From NCBI GenBank assembly GCA_947581865.1, contig CANPWA010000011.1:1-64000 (forward strand): a stretch of DNA of 64,000 nucleotides, written 5' to 3'. Made by a program: the position numbers and the translations under genes. The notes beneath the pieces were generated by a model that saw only the letters and a list, made by a program, of their open reading frames with translations, did no database searches and had not been told where the DNA came from. The DNA comes from an uncultured Acetatifactor sp. GTDB taxonomy: Bacteria; Bacillota; Clostridia; Lachnospirales; Lachnospiraceae. Positions 54,069-62,820 of the stretch are shown one piece after another (position 1 is the stretch's first letter; the number at the start of each line of letters is the position of its first letter).

Positions 54069-55038
54069 AATAACAGTTGTTATACCAAATTATAACGGCA
54101 TTAAGTATCTGAAAGACTGCCTGGATTCTCTCCATGCCCAGGTTCCCCGGACGCCGGAATATGAAGTCCTGGTTGTGGATAACGGCTCTGAGGACGGCAG
54201 CCCGGAGGAGATCCAACGGGATTATCCCGGTGTGAAGCTCATCCGTCTCAAGAAAAACACCGGTTTCTGCCATGCGGTGAATGTGGGTATCAAAGAATCC
54301 GGATCCCCCTATATTATCCTGCTGAACAACGACACAAAAGTTAAACCAAGATTTATAAAATCCCTATATGACGCTATTGTCAGGGATGAAAAAATTTTTT
54401 CTGCCGGTGCTAAGATGTTGATGTGGGACAGACCGGATCTGATAGATGACGCGGGGGACAATTACAATGCGCTGGGCTGGGCGTATGCCCGGGGTAAGGG
54501 AAAGCCCGAAACGGCATACAACCGGCAGACGCGGGTCTTTTCCGCCTGTGCGGGGGCGGCGATCTACCGCCGGAGTATTCTGGAAGAGATCGGGCTGTTT
54601 GACGAGCTCCACTTCGCCTATCTGGAGGATCTGGATCTGGGGTACCGCGCACGCATCCATGGATATTATAATGTGTATGCCCCCAGGGCGGAGGTGCTGC
54701 ACTATGGCAGCGCGTCCACGGGTTCCCGCTATAATCCGCGCAAGACGGAACTTGCCTCTGCCAACAATGTGTATCTGGTGTGGAAAAATATGCCTCTCCT
54801 TCAGCTGATATGGAATCTCCCTCTTTTGGCGGCGGGGTTTTTTGTTAAATGGTTGTTTTTCTGCAGAAAGGGTATGGGAACAATCTACCTGAAGGGGCTT
54901 GTGAAGGGGATCCGCCGCTGTGGGAGTGTGCAGGCGCGCTCCCACAGGGTAAGGTTTCGTCCGGACCGGATGGAAAACTATCTGAAGATTCAATGGCTTT
55001 TGTATCGCAATCTGCTGGGATTTGCGGGAAAGAACTGA
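54061..55038 (+). CDS. GT2 glycosyltransferase, rhamnosyltransferase-like
   Basis: 325 residues. GT2 motifs: ITVVIPNYNGIKYLKDC, VLVVDNGSEDGS, LLNNDTKV and YLEDLDLGYRAR. The order and spacing are close to WbbL/RfbF-like rhamnosyltransferases, which would fit the rml genes, but donor specificity cannot be read. One hydrophobic segment near residue 255-275 could attach it to the membrane. AGGAGG precedes ATG 54061, which overlaps the upstream stop. No terminator separates it from the small pair that follows, though they have a promoter of their own. Confidence 0.88.
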   Translation: MSEITVVIPNYNGIKYLKDCLDSLHAQVPRTPEYEVLVVDNGSEDGSPEEIQRDYPGVKLIRLKKNTGFCHAVNVGIKESGSPYIILLNNDTKVKPRFIKSLYDAIVRDEKIFSAGAKMLMWDRPDLIDDAGDNYNALGWAYARGKGKPETAYNRQTRVFSACAGAAIYRRSILEEIGLFDELHFAYLEDLDLGYRARIHGYYNVYAPRAEVLHYGSASTGSRYNPRKTELASANNVYLVWKNMPLLQLIWNLPLLAAGFFVKWLFFCRKGMGTIYLKGLVKGIRRCGSVQARSHRVRFRPDRMENYLKIQWLLYRNLLGFAGKN

Positions 55039-55060
55039 TTTGCCGGGGAGTAACTTTTTA

Positions 55061-55089
55061 TTGCTTTTTTCGTGCTTTTCCTTCATAAT
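55061..55089 (+). promoter_or_regulatory. Possible promoter of the toxin-like gene pair
   Basis: TTGCTT (55061-55066), 17 nt, CATAAT (55084-55089), ending about 20 nt before the start codon. Confidence 0.5.
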
Positions 55090-55110
55090 ATAACTTGGGA
55101 GGGTAAGAGT

Positions 55111-55650
55111 ATGTATGTAAATATTATCAGGACAACATTAGGGCTGACGGTGACGGTCATCGCCGCGATCGCCCTGTATGCGAGCATCAGGGCGCTTATG
55201 GCATCCTTAAGCGGGATGCGCAGACCCAGGGGTGCTGCTTCCTCCGATTATATTGAACTTCAGACGGCTGCAAGGGCGGCGGATACCCCTTCCGTGTCCA
55301 CGGATATCCGCAAGGTGCAGGGATTTCCCGTGATATTAAATATGGAGATGCAGAATCGTTTTATCCCGGGGCGGGATGCCTATGAGTTTGCCCGAAACAG
55401 CGGCAATGTGCGCAGCGTGATTTTCAGGGATGCGGCAGGGCTGCAGAAGCTTTTGGACGAGAAAGCGGGAACGGGGGATCTGATAACGACCAGCAAAGAG
55501 AAAGTCAACTTTAACCAGCCTTTGGGTCAATATGTGGATCCCGAGGCGAAGACCAAGGTGTCAACCACCGTAGGCGTCATACATTATACACAGGAGGGCG
55601 CGTATATCGTGCCGGCAAGACCGTTGGCAGGGGAGGAATACAATGGATGA
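55111..55650 (+). CDS. Membrane-anchored protein with toxin-50-like C-terminal domain
   Basis: 179 residues. One N-terminal hydrophobic helix (~8-30) is followed by a linker and a C-terminal domain (~70-172). As I recall the polymorphic toxin type 50 (Ntox50) family, its landmarks appear in order: QNRFIPG (81-87), a Leu-rich LQKLLDEKAGTG, KEKVNF (129-134), LGQYVD (138-143) and IHYTQEGAYIVPARP (157-171). Two positions I remember as histidine (before IPG and in the IVP motif) are Phe and Tyr here, so activity may be altered. The carrier domains usual for such toxins (WXG, LXG, Rhs) are absent. ATG 55111 follows GGGAGGG. The next gene overlaps its end, as an immunity gene would. Confidence 0.6.
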   Translation: MYVNIIRTTLGLTVTVIAAIALYASIRALMASLSGMRRPRGAASSDYIELQTAARAADTPSVSTDIRKVQGFPVILNMEMQNRFIPGRDAYEFARNSGNVRSVIFRDAAGLQKLLDEKAGTGDLITTSKEKVNFNQPLGQYVDPEAKTKVSTTVGVIHYTQEGAYIVPARPLAGEEYNG

Positions 55651-55981
55651 GATGCTGAAGGCAGTGAGCCGGTTTCCCAATGGGACTTATCTGAAGATCG
55701 AGTGGGCGGATGCCAGGCTGTCGCTGGGCGGCATACTGGACACCGTCTATCAGACCGACAACGGAAAGCCGGAAAATACGGTGTCATTCAGAGAATACTA
55801 TGCGTTTGCGTTCCGGATCAAGCAGGTTCTCCGGAATATGAGCGGCACGCCGTACACGGTCAACAGCCTGATGGAAATTTCCATGGAGGCGCCGCCTACC
55901 GGTATTATGCTCGAAAGCGGTGAAGTGGTGTGGCAGCGCTTTGGTGAGGTACTCGGTCCGGAGGATATTTCTGCCCCTTGA
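55643..55981 (+). CDS. Small protein, candidate immunity partner
   Basis: 112 residues, acidic and soluble, no recognised domain and no membrane helix. The ATG overlaps the end of the toxin-50-like gene by 8 nt and has GGGGAGGA upstream, so the two proteins are made in step. Gene order (toxin then small downstream partner), size and coupling match toxin-immunity pairs. That is the only basis for the call; the sequence does not show binding. A strong terminator ends the unit. Confidence 0.5.
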   Translation: MDEMLKAVSRFPNGTYLKIEWADARLSLGGILDTVYQTDNGKPENTVSFREYYAFAFRIKQVLRNMSGTPYTVNSLMEISMEAPPTGIMLESGEVVWQRFGEVLGPEDISAP

Positions 55982-56038
55982 CCGGGCGCGGATACCATAA
56001 TATCTGAGCGGCAGAATAAAGCGAAGAATAAAGTAAGG

Positions 56039-56078
56039 ATACCCGCCTGTCATGGGAGACAGGCGGGTATTTTTATCG
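56039..56078. terminator. Strong terminator ending the glycan locus
   Basis: Perfect 13-bp stem ATACCCGCCTGTC (56039-56051) / GACAGGCGGGTAT (56058-56070), T run after. It lies between the plus-strand pair and the convergent DUF4956 gene and could serve both. Confidence 0.92.
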
Positions 56079-56149
56079 AGAATTTTTTGCGGGATGCCGG
56101 AAGATCCGCGGGATCCATTTTTCACGCATATCCGTAAATGTCGGGGCGG

Positions 56150-56815
56150 TTATGCCTCCTGATGGTATTGTACCAGCACCACGTTCTCCACTCCGTTGAT
56201 CGACGAGAGCATATCCACTAATTCTTCCGAGTCTGACTTCAGGCTCAGGGCGTAGGTCTCTTCGCTGATGTCCCCGTTTCGGATTTTGGACTTCAGCTTC
56301 AGATGTCTTCCCTCCAGAGCGGCTTCCAATTCTTCCAGGGCTTCCTGTGTGTGACGGATGACCAGAAGATACGCGCTGTTTTTGTTGATCGCCAGATAAC
56401 ATAGGATGAAAATGAGATTGATGATGATGGTGCCCGACACCGCTACCACATAAAGTCTTGCCCCGGCAGTAAGCCCGGCTGCGATGGCAAAAAACAGGAA
56501 TCCGACATCCAGAGGTTCCTTCACGGCGGCGCGGAAACGGACAATGGACAGCGCACCCACCATGCCCAGAGAAAGTACCAGATTGGTAGAGATACACAGG
56601 ATGATGAAGGCGGTGACCATGGTCAGCATGATGAGAAGCATCCCGAATTTGGCAGAATAAGATACTCCCGTGTAAAAATAGCGGTAGACCAGATAGATCA
56701 GGACGGAACAGAGAAAAGCAACCCCCATGGCAGCTCCCACAGTCTCGATGGACAGGGAATCTATCATTCCCAGCTGCTGCATGGATTCGTTTAAGATGTT
56801 TTTGATGGAATTCAT
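56150..56815 (-). CDS. DUF4956 membrane protein
   Basis: 221 residues with four predicted helices near residues 20-140, then a cytoplasmic helical and beta tail. The signature GMVGALSIVRFRAAVKEPLD followed by FLFFAIAAGLTAGA is the core of DUF4956. Start ATG 56815 has AGGAGG at 6 nt and overlaps the VTC gene end by 4 nt (ATGA), so the two are coupled. The family commonly pairs with VTC-domain proteins and CotH, as here. Function is unknown; a channel or polymer-handling role with the VTC protein is an inference. Confidence 0.9.
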   Translation of the reverse strand: MNSIKNILNESMQQLGMIDSLSIETVGAAMGVAFLCSVLIYLVYRYFYTGVSYSAKFGMLLIMLTMVTAFIILCISTNLVLSLGMVGALSIVRFRAAVKEPLDVGFLFFAIAAGLTAGARLYVVAVSGTIIINLIFILCYLAINKNSAYLLVIRHTQEALEELEAALEGRHLKLKSKIRNGDISEETYALSLKSDSEELVDMLSSINGVENVVLVQYHQEA

Positions 56816-57528
56816 AATCGTCCTCCTATATAATCTCCCTGTTTCAGCAGGAGGTTTTGACGGCACAATGTATATTTGGAGAGCGCCATGGTCTCCCCGG
56901 GAACAGAGCCGAGGATCTGGCGGATGTGTTCGGGGAGGTAGCGGTTAAATTTGATCTCCAGTATGGTGTTGCCCTCCAGCACATCGGATACATTCCCGGG
57001 CTGCCACAGCGGTATATCGGCCCTGCCCGCCTGCAGCATTTTGTCAAAGGTGATGCGTACATTGCCTACGGGATAGACGTATGCGCTGCGCACATAATCC
57101 ACCACCACGACGGGGTGCAGCCCGGAGGAGACACATTGCCCGTACACATAGTCCGCAAGCGGATGCCTGCAGCAAAGCAGAGCGGCGTAGTCCCCGGCAA
57201 ACACCGCGTCGGCAGTCTCCCGGGAGAGGGGAACGGATTCTTTGTAGATCAGTTTTTCCCGTTTCTCCTTGCGCTCCAGCTGGATCAGACTGTCCCGGTA
57301 ATCATAAAAACGGATGCGGATCTTCTCCCTCTCGCTGATGCCTGCATCCTTCTCGGTGAAGGCTCTGTCGTCAAAAGTATCAAAATAAATGCTTCGTATG
57401 GCGTAACTTGCGTCCGTGCCGCTGTGTTCGTCGGCGGGCAGAAGTGCGCTGATACGCTGCTGCAGCAGCAAGGTCCGGGCAGGGGACAAAAGTTGTTTGA
57501 TCTCCTGCCGGTAAGCCTTTTTTACCAT
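56812..57528 (-). CDS. VTC-domain protein (CYTH-like, polyphosphate polymerase family)
   Basis: 238 residues. The beta-tunnel fold of the VTC/CYTH superfamily is suggested by alternating charged strands: SIYFDTFDDRAF, KIRIRFYDYRD, LERKEKREKLIYKES and ILEIKFNRYLPE. The basic residues and the EIK pair of the tunnel are present. Eukaryotic VTC4 makes polyphosphate from ATP, but bacterial homologues are mostly unstudied. I start at ATG 57528 (GGAGGA upstream); a frame from 57597 lacks a site. It is the first gene of a two-gene minus-strand unit and is divergent from the CotH gene. Confidence 0.85.
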   Translation of the reverse strand: MVKKAYRQEIKQLLSPARTLLLQQRISALLPADEHSGTDASYAIRSIYFDTFDDRAFTEKDAGISEREKIRIRFYDYRDSLIQLERKEKREKLIYKESVPLSRETADAVFAGDYAALLCCRHPLADYVYGQCVSSGLHPVVVVDYVRSAYVYPVGNVRITFDKMLQAGRADIPLWQPGNVSDVLEGNTILEIKFNRYLPEHIRQILGSVPGETMALSKYTLCRQNLLLKQGDYIGGRL

Positions 57529-57599
57529 CGGCAAATCCTCCACTGTTTCTGCGCGCTCCCCATAAGGTTCGATTGCTTTTGTCAACCATGTTATCATAT

Positions 57600-57628
57600 T
57601 TGACGTTGACTGGCAAGTTTGATATGAT
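57600..57628 (+). promoter_or_regulatory. Promoter of the CotH-family gene
   Basis: TTGACG (57600-57605), 17 nt, TATGAT (57623-57628). It lies inside the longest open frame and argues for the later start at 57669. Confidence 0.7.
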
Positions 57629-57668
57629 AAATAAGAATGTCCAAACTGTAGATAATATAGGTGTATTT

Positions 57669-59999
57669 ATGATGAAATATCCGGAAAACCGCAAGCCCCG
57701 GGAAGAAACCGCGGGGAGAAAACTGAATAGGATCCAGATTGGGATTTTTGCGGCGTTTCTGATGATGACGGCGCTTTTAGTTCCCCTTTCCCTTTTTTTG
57801 AAAAGCGGGCGCTCTGTGGAAGAAACGGAGAAGGGAAACATCCGCTTTTCCCTTTCCCCGGGATTTTACGACACCCGGCTCGAGATCCGCTTGGAGGCTT
57901 CCAAAGCGGGGGAGGTGCTCTATACTCTGGACGGCTCTGTTCCTGCAAAAGATAATGCTGCTGCACGATCTTATACGCCCGGAGAAGTCATTTCTCTGGA
58001 GTGCGGGGAGGAGGAGAAAGTATACACGATCCGGGCAGTGCTCGTACACCGGGATGAAAGCGTGTCGGAGGTGGAGACTGCCAATTATATTGTGGGCAGT
58101 CAGGTGAAAGGGAGATATCAGATCCCTGTGCTGCTGGTATCGGGCAGCCCCTTAGATCTTCTGGATGAGGAGACGGGAATTTTTTCCGGGGACAATCGTA
58201 TGCTGCGCGGGCGGGAATATGAGAAGGCAGTTTCGGCAACACTTTTGGATGTGGAGGGAAATCAGGTGTTTTCCCAAAACTGCGGGCTGCGCATTCACGG
58301 CGGGGCGACCCGCGAGAAAAACCAGCCGTCTTTCCGGCTGTATGCCCGGAGGGAATATGACGAGCAGAACCGCTTCCGGTGTCTTTTGTTTGAGGATTAC
58401 AACGTGGAAAATGCGCTGATCACAGGCTGTAAAAGTGTGATCGTAAGAAACAGCGGAGACGATCACGGCTATGCCCATCTGCGCACGGAATTTGCCTCCA
58501 GAGTATGTGCAGAGGCAGGATTTTTGGATTCTCCGGCGTCCTCTCCGGTCTGTGTTTATATCAACGGGGAATATTACGGTGTCTACTGGTTTGTGGAAAA
58601 TTATGACGATTCCTATTTTGAAAAGAAATACGGAGAATATGACGGTGAGATGATGGTGATGGAGGGTGTGGTATCCTATCTGACGCCGCAGGAGGATGAC
58701 GGAGAGCTGGAACGTATGCTGAAAGAGGAGTACAACCAGCTTCATGAACTTGCGGCATACTCGGACCTGAACGATGAGGCGAACTGGCAGACGCTCAACG
58801 ACGCCGTTGATGTGGAAAATTTTATATTTTATATGGCGATCCAAAATTATTTGTCCAATGCGGATGTTTTGGTGAACAATTTCAAGACCTACCGGTACTA
58901 TTCTCCGGACGGGAATTACCGGGAGGGGACGGTCTTTGACGGCAGATACCGTTTCCTGCTCTATGACCTGGATGAAACTCTCGGGTTCGTGTCCATGGAC
59001 CGGACGGCGCCGGAGACCAATGTCATGAGCACGTCAAACCGGATGGAGTACGATATTTTTTACAATGCCCTCTTTGCCAATATCATGAAAAGACCGGAGG
59101 GGAGGGAGCTTTATATCCGCTTCTATCTCTCCCTGCTCAATTACTACTTCGGCGAAGATGCACGGCTGCTTTTGTATCAGATGCACACGGAACATGAGGC
59201 TGAGCTGTATCATCAGTATTCGGTCCCCGGAATGATGGACGATAATTTTGAGACCCCGGAGAAAATAGAATACGCTCATGTGCTCTCCGAGCTGGACAAG
59301 ATAGATTATTTTCTGCAGGAACGACCCGGCTGGGCGCTCTTTGATCTGGAGAGGGCGTTCGGGCTGGACGGGCGCTATACTTTGCATGTGCAGAATCCCG
59401 GGGAGGCAGAGATCTCTGTGGACTATGCGGTTTTTCACGACGCGGATTACGAGGGAACCTATTTTTCCCAGATACCGGTCACTGTGACCGCGCATCCCAA
59501 ATGCGGCGACTGGTTTGACTACTGGCTTGTGGACGGTGTGCCCTACTATGAAGAGACACTGGTCATTACGGGTGATATGCTGAAGGATGAGTCCCTGTAT
59601 CTGGAATGCGTGACATCCTCCGACCCGGACATGGGGCTTTGGATCACCGCCGTAAAGAGCCGCGGAGGCAGCGATTATGTGGAGCTGACCAATCTGGGGC
59701 AGCAGCCGGCAGATCTGTCGGATTATACGCTCGCGGACGGTGCGGATGAGAGAAATAAGTCAACGCTTCCGTCGATTGTTGTGGAACCGGGGCAGAGCGT
59801 CATCGTCTATTGCGAAAATTACGCCGGCGCGGAGGCGATCGGGAAGCCGGCGTGCAATTTCAATATCAAGGCGGGGGAGACCATCCATCTTAGCTGCGGC
59901 AGGCTTCTCCAACAGGTAAAGGTTCCAAGGCTGGGCACAAGAGACGGGGTCCTGCGTCTGGATGTTTACAGCGGAGAATTTTACGAAAAAACAAAATAA
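57669..59999 (+). CDS. CotH-family surface protein with beta-sandwich and lamin-tail domains
   Basis: 776 residues. A signal-anchor helix is at ~20-42 (IGIFAAFLMMTALLVPLSLF). A chitobiase C-terminal-type beta domain (~60-140) contains VLYTLDGSVPAK. The CotH domain (~170-530) has NGEYYGVYWFVENYDD, MMVMEG and the metal-site-like FLLYDLDETLGF. A lamin-tail-like domain lies near the C terminus (VELTNLGQQPADLSDYTLADG). CotH of Bacillus is a spore-coat protein kinase; many extracellular homologues are untested. ATG 57669 or 57672 is the start; the ribosome site is weak. The DUF4956-VTC-CotH grouping recurs in other bacteria and suggests one surface process. Confidence 0.88.
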   Translation: MMKYPENRKPREETAGRKLNRIQIGIFAAFLMMTALLVPLSLFLKSGRSVEETEKGNIRFSLSPGFYDTRLEIRLEASKAGEVLYTLDGSVPAKDNAAARSYTPGEVISLECGEEEKVYTIRAVLVHRDESVSEVETANYIVGSQVKGRYQIPVLLVSGSPLDLLDEETGIFSGDNRMLRGREYEKAVSATLLDVEGNQVFSQNCGLRIHGGATREKNQPSFRLYARREYDEQNRFRCLLFEDYNVENALITGCKSVIVRNSGDDHGYAHLRTEFASRVCAEAGFLDSPASSPVCVYINGEYYGVYWFVENYDDSYFEKKYGEYDGEMMVMEGVVSYLTPQEDDGELERMLKEEYNQLHELAAYSDLNDEANWQTLNDAVDVENFIFYMAIQNYLSNADVLVNNFKTYRYYSPDGNYREGTVFDGRYRFLLYDLDETLGFVSMDRTAPETNVMSTSNRMEYDIFYNALFANIMKRPEGRELYIRFYLSLLNYYFGEDARLLLYQMHTEHEAELYHQYSVPGMMDDNFETPEKIEYAHVLSELDKIDYFLQERPGWALFDLERAFGLDGRYTLHVQNPGEAEISVDYAVFHDADYEGTYFSQIPVTVTAHPKCGDWFDYWLVDGVPYYEETLVITGDMLKDESLYLECVTSSDPDMGLWITAVKSRGGSDYVELTNLGQQPADLSDYTLADGADERNKSTLPSIVVEPGQSVIVYCENYAGAEAIGKPACNFNIKAGETIHLSCGRLLQQVKVPRLGTRDGVLRLDVYSGEFYEKTK

Positions 60000-60049
60000 T
60001 TTGCCAAATTCTTAAGAAATCCTAAGAAACAGCTTCATAAATACTTAAG

Positions 60050-60078
60050 TTGACGATATTTGGGCATTCTTGTAAAAT
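60050..60078 (+). promoter_or_regulatory. Promoter of the initiating sugar transferase
   Basis: TTGACG (60050-60055), 17 nt, TAAAAT (60073-60078), about 45 nt before the ATG. Confidence 0.75.
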
Positions 60079-60124
60079 AAACAATAGGTGCAAGGCTTAT
60101 TTGGGAAGATACCGGGTGGTGCTT

Positions 60125-61531
60125 ATGATAAAAGACAATCAGAAGGTATTTAACAGATTGCTGGTCATATTGGACGCGGTGCTGATTGCTGCTTCTTTTA
60201 TGATTGCCTATTTTGTAAAATTCTATATCCTGAACAACGGTCCCGGTCCAGGCGTGCTGCCGGCTGAAGATTATTTTTCGCTGGTACCCTTCATTGTACC
60301 GGGATTTATACTGCTGTACTACCGATGCGGCGTCTACACGCCGAAGCGGACCGTCCGCCGCAGATTTGAGATTTTCAGTATCATACAGGCGAACACGGTG
60401 GGGCTGGCCGCAACGATCATCGTCCTCTATATGGTCGTCAAGGAGATCAACTATTCCCGTTCGGTGATCATGCTCTTTTATGTGTTGAACATTTTCCTGA
60501 CGGGATGCCTTCGCATCATACTTCGCAAGAGCCTTCAGACTATGCGCAGCAAAGGCTATAATCTGAAGCACATTCTTTTGGTGGGATATTCCCGGGCTAC
60601 CGAGGAATATATTGACCGGCTGCAGGACAATCCCCAGTGGGGCTATGTGGTGTGCGGTGTTCTGGACGATCACATTCCTGCCGGAACCCTTTATAAGGGG
60701 GTGAAGGTTCTGGGAAGCCTGGGGAATCTGGAGATCATTCTTCCGGAGAACAAGCTGGATGAGATCGTGATCACCCTTTCTCTGAAAGATTACGATTATC
60801 TGGCCGGAATTGTGGACATCTGTGAAAAATCGGGTGTGCACACCAAATTTGTCCCCGATTATAACAGCTTCATCCCGTCGAGACCATATACGGAAGACCT
60901 GATGGGGCTGCCGGTCATCAATGTCCGTTATGTTCCTCTGACCAATACGGGAAATATACTGGTAAAGAGAGTGATGGACATCGCCGGTTCCCTGTTTGGC
61001 ATCGTCATCACCTCGCCCATTATGCTGTTATGTGCCATTGCAGTGAAGCTCAGCAGCCCCGGCCCCGTGATCTTCAGGCAGGAGCGGGTAGGGCTGCACA
61101 ACAAGACATTTTATATGTACAAGTTCCGCAGCATGGAACAGCAGGCACCGGGGAAAGAGAAAAAGGCCTGGACCGTGAAAGGGGATCCCAGGGTGACGCC
61201 CGTGGGAAAGGTGCTCAGATGCACCAGTCTCGATGAGCTGCCCCAGCTGTTCAACATCCTCAAAGGGGATATGAGCCTGGTGGGTCCCAGACCGGAGCGC
61301 CCCCAATTTGTGGAAAAATTCCGGGAAGAGATTCCCCACTATATGGTCAAACATCAGGTCCGCCCGGGACTGACAGGCTGGGCACAGGTAAACGGGCTCA
61401 GAGGAGACACTTCCATCCGAAAGAGGATCCTGTATGATATTTATTACATTGAAAACTGGACCATCGGTTTTGACTTAAAGATTATATTCCTGACATTCTT
61501 TACAGGATTTATAAATAAAAATGCGTATTAA
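60125..61531 (+). CDS. Polyprenyl-phosphate sugar-1-phosphate transferase (WbaP/WcaJ-like)
   Basis: 468 residues. It starts polysaccharide synthesis by moving a hexose-1-phosphate from a UDP-sugar to undecaprenyl phosphate. Four N-terminal helices (~10-125) are followed by a CoA-binding-like cytoplasmic domain (~140-270). The catalytic C-terminal part has the membrane re-entrant helix (RVMDIAGSLFGIVITSPIML), FRQERVGLHNKTFYMYKFRSM, the catalytic Asp-Glu in LDELPQLFNIL and GDMSLVGPRPERP. Start ATG 60125. It lies directly before the LCP gene and is the likely priming enzyme for the polymer made by the locus at 34-55 kb. Confidence 0.95.
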   Translation: MIKDNQKVFNRLLVILDAVLIAASFMIAYFVKFYILNNGPGPGVLPAEDYFSLVPFIVPGFILLYYRCGVYTPKRTVRRRFEIFSIIQANTVGLAATIIVLYMVVKEINYSRSVIMLFYVLNIFLTGCLRIILRKSLQTMRSKGYNLKHILLVGYSRATEEYIDRLQDNPQWGYVVCGVLDDHIPAGTLYKGVKVLGSLGNLEIILPENKLDEIVITLSLKDYDYLAGIVDICEKSGVHTKFVPDYNSFIPSRPYTEDLMGLPVINVRYVPLTNTGNILVKRVMDIAGSLFGIVITSPIMLLCAIAVKLSSPGPVIFRQERVGLHNKTFYMYKFRSMEQQAPGKEKKAWTVKGDPRVTPVGKVLRCTSLDELPQLFNILKGDMSLVGPRPERPQFVEKFREEIPHYMVKHQVRPGLTGWAQVNGLRGDTSIRKRILYDIYYIENWTIGFDLKIIFLTFFTGFINKNAY

Positions 61532-61555
61532 CGCTAAAGAAGGAGAAAAGGGGTT

Positions 61556-62683
61556 ATGGAAGGCAATACCAAAGGAAGCGCAGGCGCCAGGAGAGCGTCC
61601 AAGAGCAAGAGTAAGATCATTATTTTCGCGATCGAGATCTTTTTGATCCTCATCATGCTGGCAATTTTGTTTCTGGTGATGACAAGAGGAAACTCCGGTC
61701 CCAATATTGCAGAGCTTGATCCGGAAAAGCTGGGGATCAACAACGAAGATACGGGCAGTGAGGATCAGGTTGACATTCCGTCAGTGGAGCCCGGCACGAT
61801 CGTGGACACCGGTTATATGAATATTGCGCTCTTCGGTGTGGACGCGACAAAGCCCAGCGGGCTTTACAAGGGAAGCAGGAGCGACTGCATCATGATCGCC
61901 AGCGTCAATATGGACACCGGCGACATCAAGCTGGTCAGTGTTTACCGTGACACCTATATGAATCTGGGAACCGATACCTATCATAAATGTAACCATGCGT
62001 ATTCCGGCGGCGGGGCAGAGCAGGCGATCAAGATGCTCAATATGAACCTGGATATGGATATCACAAACTTTATTACCGTAAATTATCAGAGCCTCATTGA
62101 TCTGGTCGACGGTCTGGGGGGAATCTATGTCGATGTGGATAAGAACGAGATCAAGGATATCAACAACTATCAGATCACGATCAATAAGGACCTGAATCTG
62201 GGCGGTTACACGCCTGTGAAGGAGACGGGGTATCAGCGCTTAAACGGTCTGCAGGCAACGGCTTACTGCCGTATCCGTTATGCGCTGGCAGGCGGCGACT
62301 TTGACCGCGCGTCCAATCAGCGGGAGGTACTCAAAGCGATTGAGGAACAGGCAAAGAAGACAGACCCGGTTACTCTGACCAAGGTCTTTGATCAGGTCGT
62401 GGAAGAGGTCTTCACCAGCATGGACAGCAAGGATCTGCTGGAGCTGGTAACCAATATCAACAATTACCGCATCACGGAGGAAGGAGGCTTCCCTGAGGAA
62501 TCCATGCGGACCACCGGTAATATCGGTGCGAAGGGCAGCTGTGTCATCCCTCTTGATCTGGAGAGCAATGTGAAATGGCTTCACGAGTTCCTCTTTGACG
62601 ATCAGGACTACACGCCCAGCAAGACCGTCCAGGAATGCGGGAAAAAGATTAAAGAGGATACTTCCAAATATATCAATCGTTAA
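61556..62683 (+). CDS. LytR-CpsA-Psr (LCP) family glycopolymer ligase
   Basis: 375 residues. A basic N terminus and one signal-anchor helix (~22-42) are followed by an extracellular LCP domain (~75-300). Motifs: NIALFGVDA, a basic and acidic set in GSRSDCIMIASVN, LVSVYRDTYMNL, and YCRIRYALAGGDFDRASNQREVL with the arginines that bind the polyprenyl diphosphate. LCP proteins transfer undecaprenol-linked polymers to peptidoglycan. It follows the initiating transferase by 24 bp, a logical pairing of first and last steps. AAGGAG is upstream of the ATG. A terminator follows. Confidence 0.95.
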   Translation: MEGNTKGSAGARRASKSKSKIIIFAIEIFLILIMLAILFLVMTRGNSGPNIAELDPEKLGINNEDTGSEDQVDIPSVEPGTIVDTGYMNIALFGVDATKPSGLYKGSRSDCIMIASVNMDTGDIKLVSVYRDTYMNLGTDTYHKCNHAYSGGGAEQAIKMLNMNLDMDITNFITVNYQSLIDLVDGLGGIYVDVDKNEIKDINNYQITINKDLNLGGYTPVKETGYQRLNGLQATAYCRIRYALAGGDFDRASNQREVLKAIEEQAKKTDPVTLTKVFDQVVEEVFTSMDSKDLLELVTNINNYRITEEGGFPEESMRTTGNIGAKGSCVIPLDLESNVKWLHEFLFDDQDYTPSKTVQECGKKIKEDTSKYINR

Positions 62684-62727
62684 GCGAAAAATTGCTTTCG
62701 ATACGGTCAAAACGCAGTGTAAGAGCA

Positions 62728-62760
62728 AGGGAGCCCGCGGCAGAAGGGTTCCCTTTTTCT
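62728..62760 (+). terminator. Terminator after the LCP gene
   Basis: GGGAGCCC / GGGTTCCC stem with a GC-rich loop followed by a T run. Confidence 0.75.
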
Positions 62761-62765
62761 TTTGC

Positions 62766-62794
62766 TTGTGTTGTCGGGTGAATTCAAGTATAAT
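62766..62794 (+). promoter_or_regulatory. Promoter of the last GT2 gene
   Basis: TTGTGT (62766-62771), 17 nt, TATAAT (62789-62794). Confidence 0.65.
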
Positions 62795-62820
62795 GGGGAA
62801 AGAGTATGAGGAGTGACATC

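Noticed and set aside
60001..60049. Attenuator between CotH and the initiating transferase
   Set aside because: CTTAAG-type short repeats are present but no GC-rich stem with a T tract could be formed.
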